A stretch of 64,000 nt of DNA from Nocardioidaceae bacterium SCSIO 66511 (GTDB lineage Bacteria; Actinomycetota; Actinomycetes; Propionibacteriales; Nocardioidaceae): the NCBI GenBank assembly GCA_023100825.1, contig CP095846.1:806001-870000 (forward strand), written 5' to 3'. This document shows, piece after piece, positions 43,266-50,772 of the stretch. The first letter of the stretch is position 1; every line of letters starts with the position of its first letter. The notes under the pieces are model-generated. The model was not told where the DNA came from, made no database searches, and saw only the letters and a program-made list of their open reading frames with translations. A program made the translations under genes and the position numbers.

Positions 43266-44012
43266 ATGCGACACGTGACGGGTTCGAACGGTCGCCAACT
43301 CGTCGCGGCGGCCGGTGTGGTCCTCGATATCGCAGGCACGATGAGTCCGAGCGCGGAGTTCACCAGGGGCCCGTACTCGTACGCGCGGACTCGCCTCATC
43401 AACACCGTGGTTCGACCCGAGGCCGAGCTTCGCGAGGTGGTAGCCGATGTCGTCGCCGACGTACGCCGCGTGGTCGGTCGGTCCGAGGCCGACGTGCACG
43501 AGGTTGCGCAGGTACTCGAGAGGTGGAGCGACGAAGGCCGAGCGGTGGCACCGCTGAGTACCCTGCAGAATGCGATCTGCCGACGAGGCTTCGTCTCCGG
43601 CGAATTGCGGGGGAGCGTGTTCCCCGACGTCCACGGGACACTCGTCCGCTGGCAAGCGGCCGGTGTCCCGCTGTATGTCTACTCGTCCTGGGCGGCGCCG
43701 GTCCAGCAGCAGTGGTTCTCCTACAGCGACGAAGCCGGCGTAGCGTCCCTGTTCAGTGGCCACTTCGATAGCCGGACCACCGGCGTGAAGACTCAACCCG
43801 CCGCCTATACGCGCATAGCAGGCGTGCTCAACTCACCTCCAGAGAACCTGGTGTTCCTCTCGGCCGCTCGTGGCGCGTTGGACGCCGCGAGTACGGCGGG
43901 CTGGTCAACCGTCGGGGTTCGTCGCCCGGGCGAAGCTCAGGACGATCTCGGTGACCATCCAGGTGTCACCAGCTTCGACGAACTCGATCTCTCGGTCGCA
44001 CCCTCCTACTGA
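43266..44012 (+). CDS. Enolase-phosphatase E1-like HAD protein
   Basis: 248 residues resembling acireductone synthase / enolase-phosphatase E1 (MtnC): HAD motif I as LDIAGTMSP (DxxGT), a motif II-like VYSSWAAPVQQQW and the lysine motif in SRTTGVKTQPAAYTRIA. MtnC works in the methionine salvage pathway on 2,3-diketo-5-methylthiopentyl-1-phosphate. The usual DxEGT Glu is Ala here. No other methionine-salvage gene is near, and no mtnB or mtnD is visible. The start is taken at the ATG at 43266. It may be an orphan salvage enzyme or have been recruited by the adjacent NRPS cluster. Family likely, role uncertain. Confidence 0.68.
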   Translation: MRHVTGSNGRQLVAAAGVVLDIAGTMSPSAEFTRGPYSYARTRLINTVVRPEAELREVVADVVADVRRVVGRSEADVHEVAQVLERWSDEGRAVAPLSTLQNAICRRGFVSGELRGSVFPDVHGTLVRWQAAGVPLYVYSSWAAPVQQQWFSYSDEAGVASLFSGHFDSRTTGVKTQPAAYTRIAGVLNSPPENLVFLSAARGALDAASTAGWSTVGVRRPGEAQDDLGDHPGVTSFDELDLSVAPSY

Positions 44013-44087
44013 CGAGCCGGCGGTACGCTCTGACTCGCGCAACGGTGGCAACCCGCATAGGCTGGTGAACCCGGGAATCGGTTTCTT

Positions 44088-44702
44088 GTGGGGTGGACGT
44101 TGGGGCGCATCTCGTCCGAGGATCGTCGTGACCAGCTCGTCGAGGCTGCGATCCGGGTCGCCACCCGCGAAGGTGTCGGCGCCGTGACCACCCGCACCGT
44201 CGCCGCCGAGGCGGATGCGACCCCGGGAATCGTGCACTACGTGTACCGGTCGATGACAGAGCTGCTCGGCGACATGATCAAGGCGATCGCCGACGAACAG
44301 GTCCAGCGCGTCACGTCGGTGCAGATCGAGGGTACGAACGTACGGGAATGTCTCGAGCGGGCGTTCGAAGCGTTGTGGACGACCCTCGAGTCGGAGCCCG
44401 ACGTGCACCTGCTCACGTACGAGGTGACCGACCACGCGTTGCGTCATCCCGAGCTCGCAGAGCTGGCCGACTGGCAGTACCAGTGCTACTTCGACGCGGC
44501 CACGGCGGCGCTCGGTGCGGTCGCGAAGGCGGCGGACATCGAATGGAGTGTGCCGGTGCGCTCACTCGCCCGCCTGATCGTCGCCGTCAACGACGGCATC
44601 AGCCTTGCCTGGTTGGTCGACCGCGACACTGACCGGGCGCGCGAGACGTACGGCCACGTCATCGATCATCTCGTAGAGGTGGCACGGCCGGTCGGGCGTT
44701 GA
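44088..44702 (+). CDS. TetR-family transcriptional regulator
   Basis: 204 residues. The N-terminal helix-turn-helix is typical of TetR: RRDQLVEAAIRVATREG, then TTRTVAAEADATPGIVHYVYRS. The C-terminal ligand domain is of a general type. The GTG at 44088 is taken as start. It converges on menA and is not in an obvious operon. Its target may be itself or the HAD gene upstream; nothing points clearly to the NRPS cluster. Family call firm. Confidence 0.88.
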   Translation: MGWTLGRISSEDRRDQLVEAAIRVATREGVGAVTTRTVAAEADATPGIVHYVYRSMTELLGDMIKAIADEQVQRVTSVQIEGTNVRECLERAFEALWTTLESEPDVHLLTYEVTDHALRHPELAELADWQYQCYFDAATAALGAVAKAADIEWSVPVRSLARLIVAVNDGISLAWLVDRDTDRARETYGHVIDHLVEVARPVGR

Positions 44703-44720
44703 GTCGTACGCTGCGCCGAC

Positions 44721-45611
44721 TCAGCCCAGTGCCAGCCCGATACCCAGCCCGAAGCCGTACGCGAGGGTGGTGAGTCCGGTGTTCTGCAGCACCGGGATCA
44801 GCGCCATGCCTGTCGCCCCGCGTACGACCGGCAGCACAGCGCGTACGCCCGGCAGGAGCGCGACGAGTGCGAGCAGCACCCACGGGGTGGCGACGACGAG
44901 TACGCCGATCACAACCAGTGCGACGATCTGGAGCGCGACGAACAGGATCCGGGTGCCGCGGTCGCCGAGCACTACGGCGAGGGTGAGCTTGTCAGACTCC
45001 CGGTCGGTCGGAATGTCGCGCAGGTTGTTCGCGACCAGGATCGCGCAGATCAGCACCCCGAGACCGACGGCCGCTGCGACCGACGGCCAGGTGATGTCTT
45101 CGACCTGGACGTACGTCGTGCCGACTCCGGCGACCAGGCCGAAGAAGACGAACACGCTGACCTCGCCGAGGGCGCGGTAGCCGTACGGTGTCGAACCGCC
45201 CGTGTAGAACCACGCGGCAGCGATGGCGGCGGCGCCGATCAGCAGTAGCCACCAGGTCGTCACGGCTGCGAGCACTAGGCCGGCAACGGCTGCGACGGCG
45301 AAGCAGGTGAACGCGGCCGTCTTCACCGAGCTCGCTGTCGCGACGCCGGAGCCCACGAGGCGAAGCGGGCCGACCCGCTCGTCGTCGGTGCCGCGCACTC
45401 CGTCGGAGTAGTCGTTTGCGTAGTTGACGCCGATCTGCAGGATCAGCGCGAGCACAAGGCAGAGCACGGCGCGCCACCACACGACGGAGTCCGCGTACGC
45501 GGCAGCGCCCGTGCCGGCGATGACCGGGGAGATGGCGGCCGGAAGCGTACGCGGGCGAGCGCCCTCGATCCATTGCGATGCGGTTGCCACGAGCGGCAAT
45601 TCTGGCAGCAC
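44721..45611 (-). CDS. menA: 1,4-dihydroxy-2-naphthoate polyprenyltransferase
   Basis: 296 residues, a UbiA-family membrane prenyltransferase with about eight or nine hydrophobic helices. The prenyl-diphosphate-binding motif NYANDYSDGVRGTD is intact, as is the second Asp-rich loop NNLRDIPTDRESDK. MenA attaches the isoprenoid tail to 1,4-dihydroxy-2-naphthoate in the membrane, giving demethylmenaquinone. menE, menC and menD lie just to the right, which confirms the assignment. A MITE-like element (45664-45831) lies 52 bp before its start and could affect its promoter. Confidence 0.95.
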   Translation of the reverse strand: MLPELPLVATASQWIEGARPRTLPAAISPVIAGTGAAAYADSVVWWRAVLCLVLALILQIGVNYANDYSDGVRGTDDERVGPLRLVGSGVATASSVKTAAFTCFAVAAVAGLVLAAVTTWWLLLIGAAAIAAAWFYTGGSTPYGYRALGEVSVFVFFGLVAGVGTTYVQVEDITWPSVAAAVGLGVLICAILVANNLRDIPTDRESDKLTLAVVLGDRGTRILFVALQIVALVVIGVLVVATPWVLLALVALLPGVRAVLPVVRGATGMALIPVLQNTGLTTLAYGFGLGIGLALG

Positions 45612-45663
45612 CGGTCGACGCGGCCGACGCCGGGACCGGTCGGTCAGGATGCCGGTGCGCAGG

Positions 45664-45831
45664 CTAGTGCCCTGCGTTTGAAGTACCTTGACGTCTTTCG
45701 CCGCCCAGGCGGCGCCCCGCGGCGTCCTCGTCGTCGGAAATAGGACCGACTATGCCCGTCCTCCTCGTCCTTGCGGATGCATCCACCTGGACGACGCCTT
45801 CCGTAAATCCACTTCAAACGCAGGACACTAG
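45664..45831. mobile_element. MITE-like element with 21-bp terminal inverted repeats
   Basis: A 168-bp segment is bounded by CTAGTGCCCTGCGTTTGAAGT (45664-45684) and its inverse at 45811-45831, matching at 20 of 21 positions. It is too short to code for a transposase and holds a GC-rich hairpin (GCCGCCCAGGCGGC). CTAG at both ends may be the target duplication, leaving 17-bp repeats. It lies on the 3' end of the lipoprotein gene and before menA. I infer a non-autonomous transposable element moved by a transposase elsewhere in the genome. No second copy was noticed in the window. Confidence 0.75.
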
Positions 45832-46881
45832 GAACGGTGCGTCGCGGTTGAGGATCATCTGCAACACCACAGCGGGCGACTCGGCCGGCTCGATAGCGAT
45901 CGACTGCACGGAGCCGTCGACCGTGACGTCGCCGACAGTGAAGTAGTCGGCGAACGGCTGGTTCGACACCGGCGACCTACCGTCCTCGAGCAGTTCGCGG
46001 CGATGGTCGGCATCGGACTCCGCGGTTTCGTCATCGCCGAAGCGAAGCCGAGCGAGCGCTGCCGGATCGCCGTCGCGTGGTCCGATGGTGACAGCCGCCG
46101 CAGTCGGCGACTCGAGATCCTCGTACGGCTCCATTGCCTGTGCCGCCGTCTCCGGGTCTGCGTGACTATGACCGCCGAATGCGGCCATCGGGTCGCAGCT
46201 CTCCTCGCCCGACTGAGCGTAGACATACTCGGCGTCGATCTCGTCGCCGTCGACGAGACCGTCGAACGTACCGGCATCGGCGAGCGTCTCGTGTTCGTCG
46301 GTGTACTCGGTCAGACCTTCCTCGTCTCGTGCCGACACGACGAGCCGCTCGTCGGGTTGTACGAGGATGGCGGTGCCGAGATCGAGATAGAGAGCGGCCT
46401 CATCGGGTTCGAAGTCGTTGACGTCGGCGGTGAGCAACGTGCCGTCGTCGGCGGCTTTCGACGCGTATCCCGCCTTCTCCAATTCGCCGATCGTCGCCTC
46501 GAGGTCGACGTCGTCCGAGACGGCTCGAATCGTCAGCGGCGAGTCGTCGTACGTCATCGCTTCCCACTCGATGTCGGCTGCACGCAAGGGCGAACCGTCC
46601 ACCGCGAGGTACTGCACCAGCGAGGACACGCCCCACTGCGCGTCGGAGGCGCCGTTGATGTACTTCTCGGCATCGGCTTCGCCGTCGAGGTTCAGCCGCT
46701 TCTCGGTCGCAGCAACGTTGTGGAACTCGAAGCTCCCTGCGGAGGCTGGAAGCAGGGCGAGCGCATTCGCGTACGCTGCTGGCGGATTTGCGTCGTCGGC
46801 GGTGTCCGACCCGTCGTCGGAGCATCCAGCGACGAGCAGGGCGGCGCCGACCGCGGCGGCGAGCGGAAGTGCGGGGTTCAT
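45814..46881 (-). CDS. Predicted lipoprotein of unknown function, 3' end recoded by an insertion
   Basis: 355 residues. The N-terminus is a lipoprotein signal (ALPLAAAVGAALLVAGC) with the lipobox LVAG-C, so the mature protein should be anchored outside the membrane. The body is very acidic (many Asp and Glu) and I recognise no domain. The last codons, L-V-S-C-V and the stop, come from the terminal repeat of the MITE-like element at 45664. If the element is removed with one CTAG copy, the frame reads on as L-A-C-A-P-A-S and stops, so the protein has been only slightly altered. It is divergent from menE by 46 bp. Confidence 0.8.
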   Translation of the reverse strand: MNPALPLAAAVGAALLVAGCSDDGSDTADDANPPAAYANALALLPASAGSFEFHNVAATEKRLNLDGEADAEKYINGASDAQWGVSSLVQYLAVDGSPLRAADIEWEAMTYDDSPLTIRAVSDDVDLEATIGELEKAGYASKAADDGTLLTADVNDFEPDEAALYLDLGTAILVQPDERLVVSARDEEGLTEYTDEHETLADAGTFDGLVDGDEIDAEYVYAQSGEESCDPMAAFGGHSHADPETAAQAMEPYEDLESPTAAAVTIGPRDGDPAALARLRFGDDETAESDADHRRELLEDGRSPVSNQPFADYFTVGDVTVDGSVQSIAIEPAESPAVVLQMILNRDAPFLVSCV

Positions 46882-46927
46882 GGTGCGGTGAGCGTACCGA
46901 GGTCTGAGACCTCATACTCTTGCCGGG

Positions 46928-47971
46928 ATGACCGAACCGAGCCTGCGCCCGTTGACGGGTACGCCACGCGAGCTGATCGGACTGCTCCGCGATTGGCTCG
47001 AAGGTCCCGAGCCGGCCGAGCCCGTCATCGTGTCGACCTCGGGTTCCACGGGGCAGCCGAAGAACGTGGCGCTCTCCCGTGCCGCCGTCGTCGCATCCGC
47101 ACGCGCGACGGACGACCGGTTGGCCGGCCCCGGGCAGTGGCTGCTCGACCTGCCGGCCACGTACGTCGCCGGGCTGCAGGTGGTCGTACGCTCGCTTCTC
47201 GCCGGGTACGAACCCGTCGTCGCGGCCGAACATCCGACCTTTGCGGATGCGGTTGCTGCGCTGTCGGCCGAGGTGCGCTATCTGTCTCTCGTACCCACGC
47301 AGTTGCACCGTCTGGCGACGTCGGGAGAGCTGAGACTGCTTCGAGGGTTCGACGCGGTGCTGCTCGGTGGCTCGGCCGCGTCTCCCGCGCTGCTGACCGA
47401 GGCTCGGTCGGCGGGTGTACGCGTCGTTCGCACGTACGGGATGAGCGAGACGAGCGGCGGCTGCGTGTACGACGGTAAGCCGCTCGACGGCGTCACGGTC
47501 CGGATCGGCGACGATCGACGTGTGTACCTTGCCGGCCCGATGCGCTTCGACGGTTACGTCGATGACCCGGCGGCAACGGATGCCGTTCTCGATGGCGGCT
47601 GGTTCGCGACCTCCGACCTGGGTGAGGTCGACGCCGACGGCACGTTGCGCATCATCGGCCGAATCGACGACGTGGTTGTCAGCGGCGGCGTCAACGTACC
47701 GCTGCCGGCAGTCACCGAGGCGGTGCGTGCGTATCCGTCGGTTGTCGACGCGGCCGTCGTCGGCGTCGACGACGACGAGTGGGGTACGCGGGTCGTTGCG
47801 TGCGTCGTCGCTGCCGACGCGATCGACCTGGCGTCCGTACGCGATGCCGTGCAGTCGGCCGGTCTCCCACGTACCTGGGCGCCGCGCCAGCTGGTCGTAC
47901 TCGACTCGATGCCGCTACTGGCCAACGGGAAGGTCGATCGGCTGGCGTTGCGAGCTGTCGCGAACCAGTGA
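46928..47971 (+). CDS. menE: o-Succinylbenzoate-CoA ligase
   Basis: 347 residues, a short member of the acyl-adenylating family: STSGSTGQPKNVALS, TYGMSETSGGCVYDG, TSDLGEVDADG and LLANGKVDR. The short N-terminal domain is typical of actinobacterial MenE. It activates o-succinylbenzoate with ATP and CoA for ring closure by MenB. menC follows 60 bp on and menD further right, so it is part of the menaquinone pathway. It has no carrier domain and is not part of the NRPS system. Confidence 0.94.
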   Translation: MTEPSLRPLTGTPRELIGLLRDWLEGPEPAEPVIVSTSGSTGQPKNVALSRAAVVASARATDDRLAGPGQWLLDLPATYVAGLQVVVRSLLAGYEPVVAAEHPTFADAVAALSAEVRYLSLVPTQLHRLATSGELRLLRGFDAVLLGGSAASPALLTEARSAGVRVVRTYGMSETSGGCVYDGKPLDGVTVRIGDDRRVYLAGPMRFDGYVDDPAATDAVLDGGWFATSDLGEVDADGTLRIIGRIDDVVVSGGVNVPLPAVTEAVRAYPSVVDAAVVGVDDDEWGTRVVACVVAADAIDLASVRDAVQSAGLPRTWAPRQLVVLDSMPLLANGKVDRLALRAVANQ

Positions 47972-48031
47972 TGTCCGCCGCCGGCCCAGCCGACTCAGCG
48001 GCTGGTGGCGCGTACGCTGCGCTGCGTGGAC

Positions 48032-48967
48032 ATGTTCACGTACTCGATCCCCATGCGCACGCGGTTCCGCGGCATCACGAACCGCGACGGCATGTTGCTG
48101 CGCGGCGAGGCGGGCTGGGCGGAGTTCAGCCCGTTCTGGGACTACGACGCGTCGCAGTCTCGGCCGTGGCTCGACGCCGCACTCGACTCGGCGGCGCATC
48201 CGTGGCCGGAGCCGGTACGTGACCGAGTAGCGGTCAACTGCACGGTTCCCGCGGTCGATGCCGACCGCGCGCGGGCGATCGCCGGAGGCGACCACGGCTG
48301 TCGTACCGCGAAGGTGAAGGTCGCCGAGCCGGGCCAGACGCTCTCCGACGACATCGCCCGTGTCGAGGCCGTACGCGACGCGCTGGGTCCGGACGCACGA
48401 ATCCGAGTGGATGCCAACGGCGCTTGGGATGTCGACGATGCAGTCATCGCGATCCGCGCGCTCGACCGGGCCGCCGCAGGGCTCGAGTACGTCGAGCAGC
48501 CGACTGCCGCGGTGGAAGACCTCGCTGCCGTACGCAAGCGGGTCGATGTGCCGATCGCGGCCGACGAGTCGATCCGGCGCGCGAGCGATCCGATGCGGGT
48601 GAAGCAGCTCGGCGCTGCAGACGTGGCGGTGCTCAAAGTCCAGCCACTAGGGGGAGCGCGCGCCTGCCTGCGCATCGCCAACGACATCGGCCTGCCCGTC
48701 GTCGTCTCCAGTGCGCTCGAGACGTCGATCGGCATCGCTGCCGGAGTCGCCCTCGCCGCAGCGCTTCCGGAACTGCCGTACGCATGCGGCCTCGCCACCA
48801 CCAGGCTGCTGACGGCCGACGTCGTCGATGACCCACTCACGCCGATCGACGGTGCCTTGCCGGTCGTACGCCCCGAGCCGAAGCCAGACCTCGCCGACGT
48901 ACGCGCCGATGACGAGACGGCCAAGCGTTGGGCCGCGCGCCTCGCAGACGTAGGGGCCCGCCGCTGA
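48032..48967 (+). CDS. menC: o-Succinylbenzoate synthase
   Basis: About 311 residues from the ATG at 48032; in-frame GTGs at 48026 and 48005 are possible. Enolase superfamily: the catalytic lysine region TAKVKVAEPG (KxK), metal ligands in VDANGAWD, EQP and ADESI, then a second lysine in VLKVQPLGG. It dehydrates SHCHC to o-succinylbenzoate in menaquinone synthesis. It follows menE on the same strand. A hairpin at 48953 closes the unit before the convergent transporter. Confidence 0.94.
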   Translation: MFTYSIPMRTRFRGITNRDGMLLRGEAGWAEFSPFWDYDASQSRPWLDAALDSAAHPWPEPVRDRVAVNCTVPAVDADRARAIAGGDHGCRTAKVKVAEPGQTLSDDIARVEAVRDALGPDARIRVDANGAWDVDDAVIAIRALDRAAAGLEYVEQPTAAVEDLAAVRKRVDVPIAADESIRRASDPMRVKQLGAADVAVLKVQPLGGARACLRIANDIGLPVVVSSALETSIGIAAGVALAAALPELPYACGLATTRLLTADVVDDPLTPIDGALPVVRPEPKPDLADVRADDETAKRWAARLADVGARR

Positions 48968-48980
48968 CGCGACGGGCCCC
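48953..48980. terminator. GC-rich hairpin at the end of menC
   Basis: GGGGCCCG and CGGGCCCC form a perfect 8-bp stem (9 with the flanking A-T pair) around a 12-nt loop that includes the menC stop codon. It lies before the convergent binding-protein gene ending at 49005, so a shared terminator is likely. Confidence 0.6.
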
Positions 48981-49004
48981 TCGATTCGGTCTACGACCGG
49001 GTGA

Positions 49005-50726
49005 CTACTTCTGCCAGCCGATGTCCTCGGCGTGCGGGAGCATGAACCCGGCGAGGCCGGCGCCGCTGGTGCCGGAGTAGTTCGCGAGATCCTTCTTCGC
49101 GGCATCCATCTTCGGGCCCGCGTACAGCGGGAACATCCCGACCATGGCCAGCGCCTCCTTCTCGCCCTCGTTCATTGCGGCGATCGCGTCGGCGGAGTCC
49201 TCGTGAGTCGGCGCCTCCTTCAGCAGCTTGTCGATCTCCGGCGTGCCCACGCCCGAGTAGTTGCTCTCGGACTTGCTGCACATGAGCTGGCAGGCCCACA
49301 CGTAGCCGTACGGGTCCGTGCTCGACCAGCCCATCTTGATGACGTCGTAGTCGCCATCGGTGAGTGCCTTGGAGAAGTCTGCGGCCGGCCGGTTGTCGAT
49401 GTTCATCTTCAGGCCGATCTCCTTGGCCATCTGCTGCTGTGCACGGGCCGTCGCCTCGGCAACGGGATCATCGCCGAAGTTGACGTACGTGAACTCCGCG
49501 ACCTCGCCGTCCTTCTCGCGGAACCCGTCGTCGCCTTCGGTCCAGCCGGCGTCGTCGAGGACCTTCTTGGCTGCCTCGGGATCGTACTTACCGAGATCAC
49601 CAAGGTTGTCCTCGTAGCCGTCCTGCCAGGGGAAGATGTTCGCCGAGTTGGGAGGCTCCTCTTCCCAGTCGAGGCCCTGGAAGGCGATCTCGATCAACTG
49701 CTCGCGATCGGTGCCCATCACGAATGCCTCGCGCGCCTCCTGGTCCTTGAACAGCGCGCTGTCCTGACCGAAGCTGTAGACAGCCGTCGACTTGTCGTAG
49801 TTGCGCCGGATCACGGCACCGTCGACATCGCGCACCTGCTCGAGAGCGTCACCGCTGTCGATCTCGACGTCGTCGATCTGGCCGTTCCGGAAGGCGCTGA
49901 CCGCAGCGCTCGGCTCCATCTGGTTGTACGTGACGGTGTCCAGCTTCGGCTCCGGGCCCCACCACTTCGGGTTCGGCTTGAGCGTGAGCGTGTCCTTGGA
50001 CAGGTTGTCGACCACGTACGGACCCGCCAGCAGGTCGTTGTCGATGTTGTTGATCCAGCCGCTCTTGTAGTACTCCGGATCCTCGTTCTTCGGGTGCAGC
50101 AGCTGCGGGAAGACCAGCTCGTAGGGGTACGAGGGGGTCTTCCAGGTCACGAGAACCTCGTTGTCCTTGTCGCCCTTTTTCACGCTCTTGATCGTGTCGT
50201 AGCCGACCGTCGACGCGGGGTTGTACCGGCTGTCGCCGCTGTTGGTGATCCAGGTCGTCTTGAACGAGCGCCAGTCGATCGGCGTGCCGTCGTTCCACTT
50301 CGCGTCCGGGTTGACGGTGTACTTGACCGTCTGCGGATCATCGCTGATCTGCTCTACGTCCTCGAGGAAGTTCGGGTTGGGCGATGGGTTGCCCTTCTCG
50401 TCGTAGTCCCAGAGTGACGGCTGGGTCCACATCATGATCTCCGACCCCGAAACGCTGTTGCCGTCGACGTTGAAGCCGTTGAAGTTCGGACCGAGGTTGT
50501 CGATCGGAAGAGTGAGTGTGCCGCCGTCCTTGACGTTGTCGCGCGACTGCGGGTTGTTGTACGCGACGCCCTGCTCCGGCATCGGCAGCGGACTCGAGTT
50601 CACGGGCACGCCCTCGGCCGACAGTTTGTCGACCTTCTGCGTGTCCTCATCATCGCCCCCGCCGCACGCGGCGACAGCCAGCAACGCGGCGGTGCTGACC
50701 ACCGCGAGCGTCTGCTTCATCCTCAT
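49005..50726 (-). CDS. Oligopeptide ABC transporter substrate-binding lipoprotein
   Basis: 573 residues from the ATG at 50726 (AGGAGGG just upstream; an ATG at 50720 is the alternative). A lipoprotein signal (LAVVSTAALLAVAAC) anchors it outside the membrane. The body is a family 5 solute-binding protein (SBP_bac_5), with the typical VKYTVNPDAKWNDGTPI stretch. It binds peptides or similar solutes and hands them to the permeases encoded upstream. It is the last gene of the leftward operon of two permeases, a fused ATPase and this protein. A role in product uptake or export cannot be shown; nutrient peptide uptake is most likely. Confidence 0.93.
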   Translation of the reverse strand: MRMKQTLAVVSTAALLAVAACGGGDDEDTQKVDKLSAEGVPVNSSPLPMPEQGVAYNNPQSRDNVKDGGTLTLPIDNLGPNFNGFNVDGNSVSGSEIMMWTQPSLWDYDEKGNPSPNPNFLEDVEQISDDPQTVKYTVNPDAKWNDGTPIDWRSFKTTWITNSGDSRYNPASTVGYDTIKSVKKGDKDNEVLVTWKTPSYPYELVFPQLLHPKNEDPEYYKSGWINNIDNDLLAGPYVVDNLSKDTLTLKPNPKWWGPEPKLDTVTYNQMEPSAAVSAFRNGQIDDVEIDSGDALEQVRDVDGAVIRRNYDKSTAVYSFGQDSALFKDQEAREAFVMGTDREQLIEIAFQGLDWEEEPPNSANIFPWQDGYEDNLGDLGKYDPEAAKKVLDDAGWTEGDDGFREKDGEVAEFTYVNFGDDPVAEATARAQQQMAKEIGLKMNIDNRPAADFSKALTDGDYDVIKMGWSSTDPYGYVWACQLMCSKSESNYSGVGTPEIDKLLKEAPTHEDSADAIAAMNEGEKEALAMVGMFPLYAGPKMDAAKKDLANYSGTSGAGLAGFMLPHAEDIGWQK

Positions 50727-50772
50727 GAACCCTCCTGGGTTTGTTGTGTCTCTGCGTCGAATTCTTCGACTC

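Noticed and set aside
46003-47478. 491-codon plus-strand frame over the lipoprotein and menE genes
   Set aside because: Antisense to the lipoprotein and out of frame with menE; no domain.
49032-50417. 461-codon plus-strand frame opposite the binding-protein gene
   Set aside because: Shadow frame; the minus-strand gene has a signal sequence, ribosome site and family motifs.
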